DNA of 64,000 nt from Pseudocolwellia sp. AS88 (GCF_030551755.1 NZ_JAUPEC010000002.1:124001-188000); one strand, 5' to 3'; numbered from the stretch's first letter, positions 53,267 to 63,702 are shown. Numbers and translations are program-made. The notes: generated from the letters alone by a model not told the origin.

Positions 53267-54271
53267 TCTAACAACAACATCTGCGGGTATTAAACTTGCT
53301 CCAACTTTTTCCCCATCAATTAACTGTAATAACTTAGTTACTAAAATATCACCAGCGAGTTGAGTGTCTTGTTTTACCGTTGTTAAAGGTGGAAAGGTAA
53401 AGCTAGCAACGGCAATATCGTCAAAACCTACAATAGCGACTTGCTCAGGTATTGTGATGCTTTTTTCTTGTAAAGCGCGCATAGCGCCAACAGCAATTAA
53501 GTCGCTGGCTGCAAATATTGCATCAAACGCTTCACCACGTTCTAACAGTTCGCAAGCCGCTTGATATCCTGCTTCTTCTGTAAATATAGCATCAACTTTT
53601 AAGTGTTCATTAATCTCTAAATTGTTATTTTTTAAAGCTTGGCAGTGACCTTGATAACGCGCTAAAAACTCAGGTGAATGACTTGAAGCATCTCCCAAAA
53701 AGGCAAAGTTTTTACGGCCTTGTTTGATCACGTGTTCTGTTACTTTCATTCCGCCTTGGTAGTTATCACAACCAATAGAGGTAATCGGTAAGTCTTTAAC
53801 TTCAGCTCCCCACAATACAAAGTGAGTATCTTGCTCTATCAGTTTTATCAGCTTTTCTTGGTAATCTTCATAATCACCATAACCCAGTAAAATAAGTCCA
53901 TCAGCTTTATTAGTGTCTTCAAAATCTGCATGCCAGTCGTTACTAGATTGCTGAAAAGATACTAATAAATCATAACCTTTATTAGAACAAGCACGTGTAA
54001 TGCTGCCCAACATAGATAGGAAAAATGGGTTTATTGAAGAGTCATCATTACTCGGATCTTCAAAAAGCAGCAGGGCAATAGTGTCACTTTGTTGTGATCT
54101 TAAATTACTGGCATTTTTATCCACTTTATAATTTAGCTCTTTCGCTATATTTTGGATTTTTATGCGAGTTTCTTCATTCACTAACGGACTATTTCTTAGT
54201 GCTCTAGATACTGTAGATTGTGATACGCCTGCTTGATAAGCAATATCAAAAGATGTGGCCTTAGCTTTCAA
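53249..54271 (-). CDS. LacI-family repressor, probable regulator of the maltodextrin regulon
   Basis: The 340-residue regulator has the N-terminal helix-turn-helix FDIAYQAGVSQSTVSRALRN (8-27; recognition S-Q-S-T-V-S-R) and hinge KVDKNASNLRSQQSDTIAL. A periplasmic-binding-protein-like sensor domain follows (about 62-340), with DGLILLGYGDYED and VGFDDIAVASFTFPPLTTVKQ. It lies beside the GH13/MFS genes and is the obvious candidate to bind the six TGMATACGTATKCA-type sites. It resembles the MalR-type LacI regulators of Alteromonadales by context. No copy of the site was noticed at its own promoter. Confidence 0.88.
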   Translation of the reverse strand: MKAKATSFDIAYQAGVSQSTVSRALRNSPLVNEETRIKIQNIAKELNYKVDKNASNLRSQQSDTIALLLFEDPSNDDSSINPFFLSMLGSITRACSNKGYDLLVSFQQSSNDWHADFEDTNKADGLILLGYGDYEDYQEKLIKLIEQDTHFVLWGAEVKDLPITSIGCDNYQGGMKVTEHVIKQGRKNFAFLGDASSHSPEFLARYQGHCQALKNNNLEINEHLKVDAIFTEEAGYQAACELLERGEAFDAIFAASDLIAVGAMRALQEKSITIPEQVAIVGFDDIAVASFTFPPLTTVKQDTQLAGDILVTKLLQLIDGEKVGASLIPADVVVRKSCGA

Positions 54272-54514
54272 TAAATACGCTTCCGAAAAATGTGTAATAT
54301 ATCAATATACCCTAGGGTAAAGGCTTATACAACGACCCATGTAGTGTGTGTTTCGTTATAAAACGGTTTATATGAAAAGCTTGAATAACCGAGGGGATTA
54401 TGAAAATTTAGTAAGGTGTTTTTGTAAGGTTTTAAGTTGGATATTTTACTATTTACTGACAACTCATTAAGGCAGTTAGATTAGTAAAATATCAACTTTG
54501 AGGCATGTGAGGTT
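54272..54514. other. Gap between lacI-family gene and DUF2149 gene
   Basis: This stretch of about 240 bp shows no gene, no copy of the TACGTA operator and no clear terminator. It separates a leftward LacI promoter from the leftward DUF2149 gene end. Confidence 0.4.
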
Positions 54515-54853
54515 TTACCCACCACTAATTAAAATAAGCTTTCCTGTTTTAGGGTCTTTATAAACTTGTCCTAACGATTCCATGCCGTTGGCTTTTGCAT
54601 TGGCTGGGTTTGCAAGTGATTCAGGCGCTTCAATAAGTTCAGTGCCTGTGGTTACTTCGAGGACTTCGGTTACTTCTGTTTTATTAGATTCTATTGAGAA
54701 CCTTTCTTGTAATTCTTTACTTTGCGCAACTAACGCTAGCATTAAGCCGAGTGCAAAAACTAACATAACATCCATTATATTAGCGAAACCTGCGAGTGGG
54801 TCGGTGTCTTGTTCAGCAAATTGAGAAGACTGCCACGATGATTTGTTAGACAT
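54515..54853 (-). CDS. DUF2149 protein, ExbD/TolR-like topology
   Basis: The 112-residue protein has one membrane helix near residues 24-45. The helix begins NIMDVMLVFALGLMLALV, with an aspartate (D28) at its start in the position of the proton-carrying aspartate of ExbD, TolR and MotB. An acidic periplasmic tail ends in a short conserved-looking domain (LGQVYKDPKTGKLILISGG). DUF2149 genes accompany CobN-like and ExbB-like genes in several phyla, including the hmu loci of Bacteroidetes. It is the last gene of the leftward cobN-like operon, 15 bp after the ExbB-like gene. Confidence 0.85.
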   Translation of the reverse strand: MSNKSSWQSSQFAEQDTDPLAGFANIMDVMLVFALGLMLALVAQSKELQERFSIESNKTEVTEVLEVTTGTELIEAPESLANPANAKANGMESLGQVYKDPKTGKLILISGG

Positions 54854-54868
54854 AATATTCTCCTAAAT

Positions 54869-55378
54869 TTACTCAGCAGTTGCAGAAGTGATTTTCTGCC
54901 ATGTTTGATCGTACCAACGTCGACGAACGCGTCCTATGGTATAAGCCACTAAGCCAATTAATAAACCAACAACCGTTGTGTCGAATGCTACCGTAAGGGC
55001 TGTAGCTAAAATATCGATATTGCCAGAACCTAAAGCCGTTAACCCCGGACCTAAAGGGATCAAAGTGCCCATTAAACCTAAGATAGGACCAGAACGTGCA
55101 AATAAGTCGATGCGTTCTAAGCGTTTGGTGGCATGAGTTTGAAACTCTTGCTCAATTTCAGTGTGGCTTATTTTTAAGGTTGTAGTCGAAGTTTTACCTG
55201 CAACAGAAAGAGCCGCTTGGCTAAAGGCTTTTAAAATATAATAACGTTCAGCAAAAGCTAAACCTAGCTCCCATAAAACGCCTATTACCGCCAAAGCTAA
55301 TACCAAAATAACAGGATAAAGTAACCAACCCACAAATTGGTGCAGTACACCTAATATCATTCCGTATTCCATGTGCAT
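54869..55378 (-). CDS. MotA/TolQ/ExbB-family proton-channel subunit
   Basis: The 169-residue protein has three membrane helices: about 12-35, 94-117 and 131-152. The conserved pore region reads [18 protein letters not shown] and then [22 protein letters not shown], with the paired threonines typical of ExbB/TolQ helix 3. It is shorter than ExbB (about 240) but matches the small subunits found with CobN-like proteins. The start at 55378 lies 1 bp after the cobN-like stop codon, with GGAGAG inside that gene's end, so translation is probably coupled. It should form a proton channel with the DUF2149 protein. Confidence 0.88.
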   Translation of the reverse strand: MHMEYGMILGVLHQFVGWLLYPVILVLALAVIGVLWELGLAFAERYYILKAFSQAALSVAGKTSTTTLKISHTEIEQEFQTHATKRLERIDLFARSGPILGLMGTLIPLGPGLTALGSGNIDILATALTVAFDTTVVGLLIGLVAYTIGRVRRRWYDQTWQKITSATAE

Positions 55379-55379
55379 G

Positions 55380-58300
55380 TTATTGCTCTCCTGTTGAAGA
55401 TCTATGGGTTAAGCTTTTAGCTTTAGTTATTCCGCTATAAAAACCGAACAGTATAAAGGCGACAAGCACTAGGGCTAGCCACCATTGCCATGTTGAGTTG
55501 TTTTCAGTTTCTGTTTCATTTTCAGCTGTTTCATCTGCTGGCTTTTGTTCATCGTTAGCGCTGTCAGAACTCTTATCTGTATCTGCGCTTTCTGGCGCTA
55601 GTTCTTCAACTTTTAGTTTCAGCTCAGCAACTCGATGAACTTCTTCAGGTTCAGCTTGTGTATCGTTACCTTTTGCTAAGGCGATAACTTGCGCGAGATC
55701 TTGCCATTGTTCTGCAGATAAATGTTGCTCTAACCATGGCAACATAGGGTTGTCAGGATCTGAATGACCACTGCCTGGTAAACCATTGGCTTTAACTAGG
55801 CGTGCAAAGCTAGCAGCAAGTTGTTCGATAGTGGCTTTATCTGCATCCCAAAATTCTTTTTGAACTGCCACCAACATAATCGCAAGCATGTTACTTTTAA
55901 CATGAGCGTTGTGACCTTTTTCTAAAAACTGATCTAATTGAAGATCGTAACGATCGTCTATATAAACGGCTTTAACTTCTTCCCATGCCCAATCTCCTAC
56001 TAATGTTGGATTGGTTACTTGCCAGCCCCACAAATATTCAAGAAACTCACTACCCATAGTACGAGCACCAGCATAGTCATGTTCCATTTGCGCTTTTAAC
56101 CAAGCAGGATTTAAGAAGCGACCGCGAAGTTCTTGTCGAAGTGCTGGCCCTAAACGTTTAGTTTTTACGTTGTCAGGATCGGCATGATCGATTATATAAT
56201 TTTTAGGTGGCTTACCTGTTAAGGTTTCTACCGCTAAGCTTAAGCCGCCAAGATAATCGAAAGCATCGTTGTTATCGATTAAGCCATAAAGGTTACTTGA
56301 ACGACCAAAGTAAGTATTTTCAACATCACTTAATACACGCTTGAAAGTATTTTGTGCTGGCGTACCAAACGATGATAAGCCATAGCTGTGGCCTAAACGT
56401 CGGGTATAAACTTTGGCAAGCTCTTCACGTTTTTCCCATGCGCCTGAGCGTTCAACTAAACGGTTGATACCTGCGCCATAACTACCGGGAGCATCGCCAA
56501 ATACGCGTAAACTTGCACTAATACCTGCATCTTTTGCGTTAAAACCTGCGGCAAGTAACTCTTTAGCTTGAATCACCCAGTTAGCGGCTACTTGGTTAAT
56601 GTTAAGTGATTCGTTACCACCTATGGCTTCTTTACCTAATACTTCTAATGCGTTTGCTAGTGGTAAACTTAGCGCAGGGTAGTCGGTTCTGATGGTATCT
56701 GCACTGGCATCTATCGCCATTAATGTCGCTTTGTCTAACATCAGCATTTGCTGACCGTATAAATCGCGGAATAAGCCTGATGTAGTGAACACCATATCGC
56801 GACGGACTCGGTTTGCTTCATCACTTTGATGTTGTAGGTCTTGGCGTTTTAAGCCTTTAACTAAACCGCGGCTGTTCCATACAGGTTCAAGTCCTAACAT
56901 GTCTAAACCAAAGGCGATCATTACACCTTCATCGCGAACTACGTCAGACGCCCAAAGAATTAGCGCTTCACGTTTATCGGCTGCTTTTTCATTATTTTGT
57001 CTCGCTGATTTTGCCATTTCTTGACCAAGCTGCCATGCAACACGACTTGGAATTAACGAGCTATCAAGAGCATAGAAGTTACGACCTGTCGGTAAACTTG
57101 CTGGGCTTCTTATTGGATCGTTGCCTTGACCCGGTGTGATAAAACCACCTTTTAAGCCATTGAGCAGGGCGGTCATTTCAGCTTTAGGCGAAGCGACTAA
57201 TCTTGCTGTTATATCTTTTTTCAATACGCTATCTTGGCTGTCTGCTCGGGTAAGCATTGAATTCAACATCATTTCTACCGCATTTTCTTGCCAGTCTTTA
57301 CCAAAAATATGTAAGCCTAATGGCATGAAACGTTCTTGTAAGTCGGTAAGGTAATGGCCGACTTCATGCACCATCATATCGTCGTCAACTTCTTCAAAAC
57401 TGATACCCATTACGGCAAGTTCAGCTGACATAGCTTGGGCGAGTTCTTCTTTGAGTTCGAGCTTGTCGACTTTCTCACGTATTTGTTTAACAAGTCTTGT
57501 AGCAACCACTTCGTTATCTGTGCCGTGGCTGGCTTCAAAGCTTTCTATTAGTTGACGTAGTTGCAGTAACTCGTCGTAAAGTGGTGTGCTAGCAAGAGGT
57601 GGCGTTAGGTGATCTACCATCACAGCTAACCCACGACGTTTGGCTTGAATACCTTCGCCCACACCATCAACAATATATGGATAAACACCAGGTACATCGC
57701 CTGCGATAATGCGCGAGTAATCATCTGGCGCTAAACCTACAGAGCGGCGCGGTAAAAACTCATAAGTTGAATGACGTCCTAAATGCACAAAAGCATCAGC
57801 TTTAAATTTGTTACGTAAGAAGTGATAAAAAGCTAAATATTGATGTGGTGGCGGAAACGCTAAATTTGCGTGTAATAGCTCTTCATTAATTTCCCAACCT
57901 CTTGGTGGTTGCGGACCAATAAATATATTGCCGAAGGTTAAACCAGGTAAAAGTAGCTCGCCATTAAAGGTCATCACTTTACCCGGAGCTTTGCCCCAGC
58001 CGCCTAAACCTTCAATGCCTGTTTTTTGTAGTGCGTCGATAATATTAGGCGCTTCACTCATACAGGTTTGTTGCTCAGGTGTTTTGATGACGTTTAAATA
58101 ACAGGTTTCTAGTTGACCTAATAAAGCGAGTGCACGAGTGCGACCTTTGTGATCAACACCTTCAAGTAAATGATGCATTTCTTCAACGGTATGATGTAGT
58201 GCATCTGACGCAAGCTTGCCCTTGTTTTGGCTAATTGCAGCGCTAAGTTGCTCGTGTAATAAACCAAATGGACCTTGCTCCATTTCTCGCTGCACACTAG

Positions 58301-59795
58301 CCGGTAAGGTTTTAAACCATGTGCTGTATTCTGTACTTGTCATGCGTTCAATATGTTGGCTCATGGTAGCGAGAGCGCCAGAGTCACGCGGTAAATTTAC
58401 ACCACGAGCTTGCATCATATCGAGTAATTCTTCTTGCGATTTGGGTAGCTCACCTGTGTTATAACCTGCGGCTTTTAATTGATTTAATATTTGCCATAAC
58501 GACGCAGGAACATCTAAGTTATCGGCACCTATGTTATGACGTCCTGGAGGATGATTGTAATAAATAAGCGCGACTTTTTTATCGGCATTTTGTTTAGTTT
58601 GTAGTTGGTTCCAACGTTGTGTACGCGTTAATAATGAATGAATCGAGCTGGTTTCAGCGGTAACACCTTGTACACGAATTCCTGTTAGTGGATCTTTGCT
58701 GGCGTCTCCTGCGGTGGCTATTACTAAAGGTTGGCTAGCACCTTGTAGTTCAGGCATTGCCACTTGGTAATAAACTTTTTCTTGCGCTAATCCGTCTGAT
58801 GAAAGCTGACGTTCAATAGCAGTTCGGTCACGTAGTTTGATTGCTTTGATAACAGGTACATTAAGTTGTGTGAGTAATTCGGTTACTTCGGAACGACCAT
58901 CGCCACCACCAATTACAAAATCTTGCAGCATGATCACGGCGCTTAAACGTTCTTTAATCGGCACTAATTGTTTAACCGCGTCTACACCTGCTTTACCCCA
59001 AGCGGCAATAGCTCCTAAACATTGATTGTTGTATTGGCTTGTAGCGAGATCACAAATTTCGCGTAGTAGCTTAGTATCGGCAGGGCGAGCCCCACCTGCG
59101 TGATCAATTATGGCAACAACGGGTTGCTGATTAAGCTTTGAAAGTTCGGTATTGGTGAGCTGATTATAAAAATGGTTGTTAATAACCCAGCGTAATTCAG
59201 GGGTAGGAACTGGCGCATTGAATGTGATGTTTTCGCCTAAAGCACTAAAAATTGAAGCGAACATTTCAGCACTGTTGTTCGCTCCGCCTGCTTTCCAGTA
59301 GCCTCGGGTTTGTAGCCATATTTCTTTATTTGGGTATTGCTGTATTTGCTCTGCAAGGTCTCGAAGGAAATTCTCGCCCGGTTGATTCTTGGCTATTTCT
59401 CGCATTTGTTCAGCATCAGCAAATAGTGGCGAGTTACCAAATTGGCTTAATATAACCAAGCGATGATCGCTGTTAATGATTAATTTAGGCTTTTTAAATT
59501 GTGTTAATAACGACTTTAAATTAGGAACGCTGGCGCCGTATAAACCAAAGCCTAAAATAGCGCGGCTGTTAGTAATTAATGCTGAACGTTCTTCAGGAGA
59601 GAGTTCCCACAATTGCACATCGCTACGCGCTTTAATGGTTAGCTGTTTTTGTTGGGGATGCGCGATATAAAATAATCGAGCGGCTTCGGCTATGGTTTCT
59701 GAGTTGCGTTGTGAAGCGAGTACGAGTAAATAATCGTCTTCTACAGCAGAGCAGATTGAAGTGATAAAAAGTAAAGATAATATGAAAAAGCGCAT
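55380..59795 (-). CDS. Exported, membrane-anchored CobN/HmuS-family chelatase
   Basis: The 1471-residue protein has a signal peptide (1-17, ending CSA) and a single C-terminal helix ([17 protein letters not shown], about 1436-1456), preceded by an acidic linker of about 60 residues. The body is CobN/H-subunit-like throughout: [22 protein letters not shown] (about 595-616), the [18 protein letters not shown] region (about 675), [21 protein letters not shown] (about 1130), and [26 protein letters not shown] (about 1235). Cytoplasmic CobN inserts cobalt into cobalamin precursors with CobS/CobT; neither is here, and export rules that out. HmuS of Bacteroidetes, a haem-acting CobN relative, is the nearest functional model. 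Two proton-channel-type subunits follow. Confidence 0.9.
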   Translation of the reverse strand: MRFFILSLLFITSICSAVEDDYLLVLASQRNSETIAEAARLFYIAHPQQKQLTIKARSDVQLWELSPEERSALITNSRAILGFGLYGASVPNLKSLLTQFKKPKLIINSDHRLVILSQFGNSPLFADAEQMREIAKNQPGENFLRDLAEQIQQYPNKEIWLQTRGYWKAGGANNSAEMFASIFSALGENITFNAPVPTPELRWVINNHFYNQLTNTELSKLNQQPVVAIIDHAGGARPADTKLLREICDLATSQYNNQCLGAIAAWGKAGVDAVKQLVPIKERLSAVIMLQDFVIGGGDGRSEVTELLTQLNVPVIKAIKLRDRTAIERQLSSDGLAQEKVYYQVAMPELQGASQPLVIATAGDASKDPLTGIRVQGVTAETSSIHSLLTRTQRWNQLQTKQNADKKVALIYYNHPPGRHNIGADNLDVPASLWQILNQLKAAGYNTGELPKSQEELLDMMQARGVNLPRDSGALATMSQHIERMTSTEYSTWFKTLPASVQREMEQGPFGLLHEQLSAAISQNKGKLASDALHHTVEEMHHLLEGVDHKGRTRALALLGQLETCYLNVIKTPEQQTCMSEAPNIIDALQKTGIEGLGGWGKAPGKVMTFNGELLLPGLTFGNIFIGPQPPRGWEINEELLHANLAFPPPHQYLAFYHFLRNKFKADAFVHLGRHSTYEFLPRRSVGLAPDDYSRIIAGDVPGVYPYIVDGVGEGIQAKRRGLAVMVDHLTPPLASTPLYDELLQLRQLIESFEASHGTDNEVVATRLVKQIREKVDKLELKEELAQAMSAELAVMGISFEEVDDDMMVHEVGHYLTDLQERFMPLGLHIFGKDWQENAVEMMLNSMLTRADSQDSVLKKDITARLVASPKAEMTALLNGLKGGFITPGQGNDPIRSPASLPTGRNFYALDSSLIPSRVAWQLGQEMAKSARQNNEKAADKREALILWASDVVRDEGVMIAFGLDMLGLEPVWNSRGLVKGLKRQDLQHQSDEANRVRRDMVFTTSGLFRDLYGQQMLMLDKATLMAIDASADTIRTDYPALSLPLANALEVLGKEAIGGNESLNINQVAANWVIQAKELLAAGFNAKDAGISASLRVFGDAPGSYGAGINRLVERSGAWEKREELAKVYTRRLGHSYGLSSFGTPAQNTFKRVLSDVENTYFGRSSNLYGLIDNNDAFDYLGGLSLAVETLTGKPPKNYIIDHADPDNVKTKRLGPALRQELRGRFLNPAWLKAQMEHDYAGARTMGSEFLEYLWGWQVTNPTLVGDWAWEEVKAVYIDDRYDLQLDQFLEKGHNAHVKSNMLAIMLVAVQKEFWDADKATIEQLAASFARLVKANGLPGSGHSDPDNPMLPWLEQHLSAEQWQDLAQVIALAKGNDTQAEPEEVHRVAELKLKVEELAPESADTDKSSDSANDEQKPADETAENETETENNSTWQWWLALVLVAFILFGFYSGITKAKSLTHRSSTGEQ

Positions 59796-60287
59796 AAATT
59801 CTCAAAGCCAATTAAAAATAAGGGAGAGAATTAAATAAAGAACAGCGAGTGTTTATGTGGTTTTTAATATCAAAGTAACCGATTGATCTCTATGTTCAAA
59901 TTAAGAGAGTAAAGGCATCACTGATTCTAAAAGATTGCTGTGCTAAATTGAGTATTCTCGCTCAAAACAGTCGTCTTATCTGCGTCATGTATCTGGCTTA
60001 TATTGTTGATAAAAATAATTTATTTACAATAATTACAGTTGCGAGGACAGCTCCAGCTTAGTAACAAAACAAGCTTGTTAATACTGGATTCCATGAAGCT
60101 TATTTTGTGAAATTATTAACTCAAAAAATAGGCATGCAGAGACTGGAGACCTTTTTACAGATTGCCATAGTTAATGTCAATAAAACCCTTGTTTATTAGG
60201 GGCTAAATTCAATTAACAACACTTGTTGGTATGGCTTGATTCACTATACAATGCCGACTATCTGCCCATAAAATCGATATTCGAACG
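59796..60287. other. 492-bp promoter gap upstream of the cobN-like operon
   Basis: No gene was found. No cobalamin-riboswitch consensus and no good Fur or Zur box could be recognised by eye. A hairpin with 12 of 13 paired bases lies at 60064-60108. The gap separates the leftward operon from the rightward TrmK-like gene. Confidence 0.45.
60064..60108. repeat. Inverted repeat upstream of the cobN-like operon
   Basis: ACAAAACAAGCTT (60064-60076) and AAGCTTATTTTGT (60096-60108) are complementary at 12 of 13 positions, with a 19-base loop. It could be a transcript structure or an operator; neither is shown. Confidence 0.5.
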
Positions 60288-60986
60288 TTGAAACTCAGTA
60301 AAAGATTAAAACAGATAGAGCAAATGGTAACAGCTGAATATGATCATATTTGGGACTGTTGCTGTGACCATGGTTTTTTGGGTGCTGCTTTATTATCTCG
60401 AGACTTAGGGGCTGATATTCATTTTGTCGATATTGTGCCTGAATTAATGACGCAATTAGAGAATAAGCTTGAGAAGTTTTATCCACAGTCAGCTGAAAAA
60501 AACCGATGGAAAACCCACTGTATTGATGTCGCTAAATTGCCTTTACTGCAATATAAAGGTAAGCACTTGGTGGTTATTGCAGGTGTTGGTGGCGACTTAA
60601 TGATGGAGTTTATTAATGGGATTTACGTACAGTATCAAGATGTAGATATCGACTTTTTGTTGTGTCCTGTTCATCATCAGTTTGCATTACGACAACGACT
60701 AATTGAGCTAGATTTTGGTTTGAAAAATGAAGTGCTAGTTGAAGAGAATAAACGCTTTTATGAAGTGATTTATGTATCGAGTAAGCGTAGAGATAATAAA
60801 GAAATAAGCCCTGTTGGCGATAGTCTTTGGCAAGCTGCCTCTGATGAACAATATGATTCAGAGCATCAAAAGAGGATAGCTAAGCAATATTTGAATAAAA
60901 CCTTGAGTCATTATCAGCGTATTCAGTTAGGTAATAGCCATAAGGTTCAGCATATTATCGATGCTTATAATAAAGTGAATATATGA
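60288..60986 (+). CDS. TrmK-like tRNA (adenine-N1)-methyltransferase family protein
   Basis: The 232-residue protein starts at TTG and shows a SAM-dependent Rossmann fold: ICDCGCDHG-type motif as IWDCCCDHGFLGAAL (about 21-35), HFVDIVPELM (about 45-54), VVIAGVGGDLMMEFI (about 92-106), and LLCPVHHQFALRQRLIELDF (about 126-145). These match COG2384/TrmK, which methylates A22 of tRNA in Gram-positives; the role in marine gammaproteobacteria is less certain. Three 14-bp tandem repeats follow its stop codon. Confidence 0.82.
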   Translation: MKLSKRLKQIEQMVTAEYDHIWDCCCDHGFLGAALLSRDLGADIHFVDIVPELMTQLENKLEKFYPQSAEKNRWKTHCIDVAKLPLLQYKGKHLVVIAGVGGDLMMEFINGIYVQYQDVDIDFLLCPVHHQFALRQRLIELDFGLKNEVLVEENKRFYEVIYVSSKRRDNKEISPVGDSLWQAASDEQYDSEHQKRIAKQYLNKTLSHYQRIQLGNSHKVQHIIDAYNKVNI

Positions 60987-60989
60987 GCT

Positions 60990-61031
60990 CTAATATCTGA
61001 ACGCTAATACCTAAACGCTCATACCTAAACG
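60990..61031. repeat. Three 14-bp tandem repeats after the TrmK-like gene
   Basis: Units CTAATATCTGAACG, CTAATACCTAAACG and CTCATACCTAAACG follow without gaps, between convergent gene ends. The unit length equals that of the array at 53211-53266, though the sequence differs. Confidence 0.8.
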
Positions 61032-61045
61032 TACGTGAAATAACT

Positions 61046-62059
61046 TTAAGCTCGTTTTACCGAATTACCTTTCATTAACGTACCTGCCAATACTCGTGAT
61101 TCAGATGGAGATTCTGGATTTTCTATATGACTGAGTAGCATATCAACCGCCGCTTTTACTAATTGCTCTACGGGTTGTTTAATAGTGGTAAGTTGATAAC
61201 TTTGCCAAAGGGAAGAAGTGATGCCATCAAAACCTACAACAGATATGTCGTTAGGGATCTGTAAGTTGTGCTTTTCTCGCATTTCGTCAATAACGCCTAT
61301 GGCCATTGTATCGTTACTACAAATTACCGCGTCTGGCGCTGGATTTTTTTCTAGCCATTTAGCTAAACCTTCTCTAGCTGATTTATAGGTATAGTCACAG
61401 TAGAGTACTTCAACATTTTTCTCGCCTGACTTTTGTAGCAAATCAAGGGCAACTTCGCGGCGCTCATTCGCAACGTCTGAATCGGTAGGGCCTGAAAGTA
61501 CAAGATACGACTGAGGTTTACCTAGCTTTAATTCCGCAAGTAACTGTTTAATGCCTTGTTCATGATTACAACAGACGGTGTTAGTTGAGGTATCGGCATT
61601 TGCATCGTTACGGTTATAAAGTACAACAGGGACTTTATGCTGTTCAAATAAAGCTAAACGTTTACATTCAAAATGTGGTGCGAGGGCGATAATGCCATCC
61701 ACTTGGAAAGTCCAAATTTGTTCAAACAGATCATCAACACCTTCAGCATCATCTAAAATAAAAAGTAGAACACGTTTGTTACGTTCGGCAAGTTGTTTAC
61801 TGACTTGAGAAAGCACTTGAGGATGATTTTCGTTGGCGCGAGATGATACGATAACCGCTACCATTCCAGACTGTTTAGTAATTAACATTCTGGCAATAGC
61901 GTTAGGGCGGTAACCCATTTTATTGGCAGCATCCATAACCTTTTTACGTGTTTTTTCTGAAACACTTAAACCGGGTCGGAATACGCGTGAAACAGCAGAT
62001 TGAGATACTCCAGCTTCACGCGCTACATCGTAAGATGTTACTTTTTTATTTGTATTCAA
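61046..62059 (-). CDS. LacI-family regulator linked to a HisD-like dehydrogenase
   Basis: The 337-residue regulator has the helix-turn-helix YDVAREAGVSQSAVSRVFRP (10-29), the hinge YRPNAIARMLITKQSGMVAV, and a sugar-binding-protein-like sensor domain ending in VGFDGITSSLWQSYQLTTIKQ and MLLSHIENP. It begins 3 bp after the stop of the HisD-like gene in the same direction, so the two are co-transcribed and the regulator probably responds to the dehydrogenase's substrate. The recognition helix (S-Q-S-A-V-S-R) differs from that of the regulator at 53249-54271 by one residue, but no TACGTA-type site lies upstream of this pair. Confidence 0.88.
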   Translation of the reverse strand: MNTNKKVTSYDVAREAGVSQSAVSRVFRPGLSVSEKTRKKVMDAANKMGYRPNAIARMLITKQSGMVAVIVSSRANENHPQVLSQVSKQLAERNKRVLLFILDDAEGVDDLFEQIWTFQVDGIIALAPHFECKRLALFEQHKVPVVLYNRNDANADTSTNTVCCNHEQGIKQLLAELKLGKPQSYLVLSGPTDSDVANERREVALDLLQKSGEKNVEVLYCDYTYKSAREGLAKWLEKNPAPDAVICSNDTMAIGVIDEMREKHNLQIPNDISVVGFDGITSSLWQSYQLTTIKQPVEQLVKAAVDMLLSHIENPESPSESRVLAGTLMKGNSVKRA

Positions 62060-62062
62060 TGT

Positions 62063-63340
62063 TTACCCTTTTTTATATCTTCTCAAGCGAATGTCGGCTT
62101 GCTCCTTATGACCCGCAAACCCTTCAATTGCACAAAGTCTTGAACAATATTCGCCAACCACCACTGATGCTTCTTCTGTTACTTTTTGGAATGTACAGGT
62201 TTTAATAAATTTACCTACCCATAATCCACCCGTATATCGTGCCGCTTTGCGTGTAGGTAACGTATGGTTGGTACCAATACATTTATCGCCGTAAGATACG
62301 TTGGTTTCGGGTCCTAAAAATAAGGCACCAAAATTACGCATGTTGTCTTTGAAGTATGGAATGTTACTTGTCATTACTTGAACATGCTCGAATGCTAAGT
62401 CGTTAGCAACTTCAATCATTTCTTCGTATGTGTCGCATACTATAACTTCACCGTGATCTTTCCAAGCGGCACCAGCAACTTCTGCTGTTGGAAGAATCGT
62501 TAGCTGGCGTTCTACTTCAGCAATAGTGTCATGGGCTAGCTTTTCACTATTCGTTAATAAAATAGCAGGAGATGTAGGACCATGCTCTGCTTGACCTAAT
62601 AAATCAGCCGCACATAATTCACCATCAACACTTTCGTCGGCAATAACTAATGTTTCAGTAGGGCCCGCAAATAAATCTATACCTACTCGACCAAATAGTT
62701 GACGTTTAGCTTCAGCAACAAAAGCGTTACCTGGACCAACTATCATATCTACAGGGGCAATCGTTTCTGTGCCAATAGCCATTGCTGCAATTGCTTGTAC
62801 GCCACCAAAACAATAAATTTCGTCAGCACCAGCGAGATCCATAGCAACAACAATCGCTGGAGATGGCTTTCCATCAAACGGAGGAGCAGCAGCGATAACG
62901 CGTTTTACACCGGCAATTTTTGCGGTAACAACACTCATGTGTGCAGATGCAACTAATGGATATTTCCCACCTGGTACATAACAACCAACACTTTCCATAG
63001 GGATATGTTTATGCCCTAAAATAACGCCAGGCAAGGTTTCTACTTCAACGTCTTTCATTGAATCACGTTGCACTTGAGCAAAGTTACGCACTTGTTCTTG
63101 TGCCCATTTAATATCTTCAATCACACTATCTTCAAGTTCAGCGTAGCAGGCTTTAATTTCTTCTTTTGTTAATTTAAATGACTTCGGATTCCACTTGTCA
63201 AAAGTCTCTGAATATTTTGCTACAGCTTTATCACCGTCTGTTTCGATAGCTTCAATAATATTCTCGACTGTTGTTTTAACTGATTGTAAATAATCCTTTT
63301 TCTCTTCTTCTTGTTTTCCTTTTTTTAAGTATTTAATCAT
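62063..63340 (-). CDS. Histidinol-dehydrogenase-family NAD-dependent dehydrogenase (HpsN-like)
   Basis: The 425-residue enzyme keeps the HisD architecture: [19 protein letters not shown] near 118-136, [18 protein letters not shown] near 199-216, zinc-binding Q and H in [12 protein letters not shown], the catalytic pair E-H in [11 protein letters not shown] in [14 protein letters not shown], and a C-terminal H in [10 protein letters not shown]. No other his genes are near, and the ending [22 protein letters not shown] resembles sulfopropanediol dehydrogenase HpsN more than HisD. A LacI regulator in the same operon also argues for catabolism rather than histidine synthesis. The substrate is inferred, not shown. 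Confidence 0.8.
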   Translation of the reverse strand: MIKYLKKGKQEEEKKDYLQSVKTTVENIIEAIETDGDKAVAKYSETFDKWNPKSFKLTKEEIKACYAELEDSVIEDIKWAQEQVRNFAQVQRDSMKDVEVETLPGVILGHKHIPMESVGCYVPGGKYPLVASAHMSVVTAKIAGVKRVIAAAPPFDGKPSPAIVVAMDLAGADEIYCFGGVQAIAAMAIGTETIAPVDMIVGPGNAFVAEAKRQLFGRVGIDLFAGPTETLVIADESVDGELCAADLLGQAEHGPTSPAILLTNSEKLAHDTIAEVERQLTILPTAEVAGAAWKDHGEVIVCDTYEEMIEVANDLAFEHVQVMTSNIPYFKDNMRNFGALFLGPETNVSYGDKCIGTNHTLPTRKAARYTGGLWVGKFIKTCTFQKVTEEASVVVGEYCSRLCAIEGFAGHKEQADIRLRRYKKG

Positions 63341-63628
63341 TTTTAATCTCTCAATTTATTAGGGGGAATCTAATTTATGTTATAATGTTATGTCTATATG
63401 ATGAATGAATCCTACTTAAAAATAACTTCGAATGCAATAATTGATTCGAACTCACTTGAGGTCATGATAATGGCTTATCTTGAGTTCAGGTTAACAAGTA
63501 ATAATTATCAATAAGTTGTATTGAGCTTATGTTTTGATGTGATATTTGAAGAAATAAGAAGGTATGGTTGTTATTGAAAAGATCATGCAGAAAATATGAC
63601 GGGAAATAGAAAGAAGAGACAGAAACAA
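63341..63628. other. Promoter region of the HisD-like operon
   Basis: No gene is seen. Two TTCGAA words lie 18 bp apart at 63427 and 63445 and could be regulator half-sites, but nothing supports this beyond the repetition. Confidence 0.3.
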
Positions 63629-63666
63629 AAAAGGAGTAAGTCATACAAAGATGATTTACTCCTTAG
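63629..63666 (-). terminator. Intrinsic terminator after cydB
   Basis: Read leftward, AAGGAGTAA pairs with TTACTCCTT (with further inner pairs ATCA/TGAT) and is followed by six T. It lies about 40 bp after the cydB stop. Confidence 0.88.
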
Positions 63667-63702
63667 TTATTAATGCCTCAGATCAGATATTCTGAGTTCG
63701 GA

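Noticed and set aside
59796-60287. Possible cobalamin riboswitch ahead of the cobN-like gene
   Set aside because: No B12-box-like conserved core was found on the minus strand, only an unrelated hairpin at 60064-60108.
62063-63340. Biosynthetic histidinol dehydrogenase (hisD)
   Set aside because: No hisG/hisC/hisB neighbours, a co-transcribed LacI regulator, and sequence wording closer to HpsN; kept as a HisD-family enzyme without a symbol.
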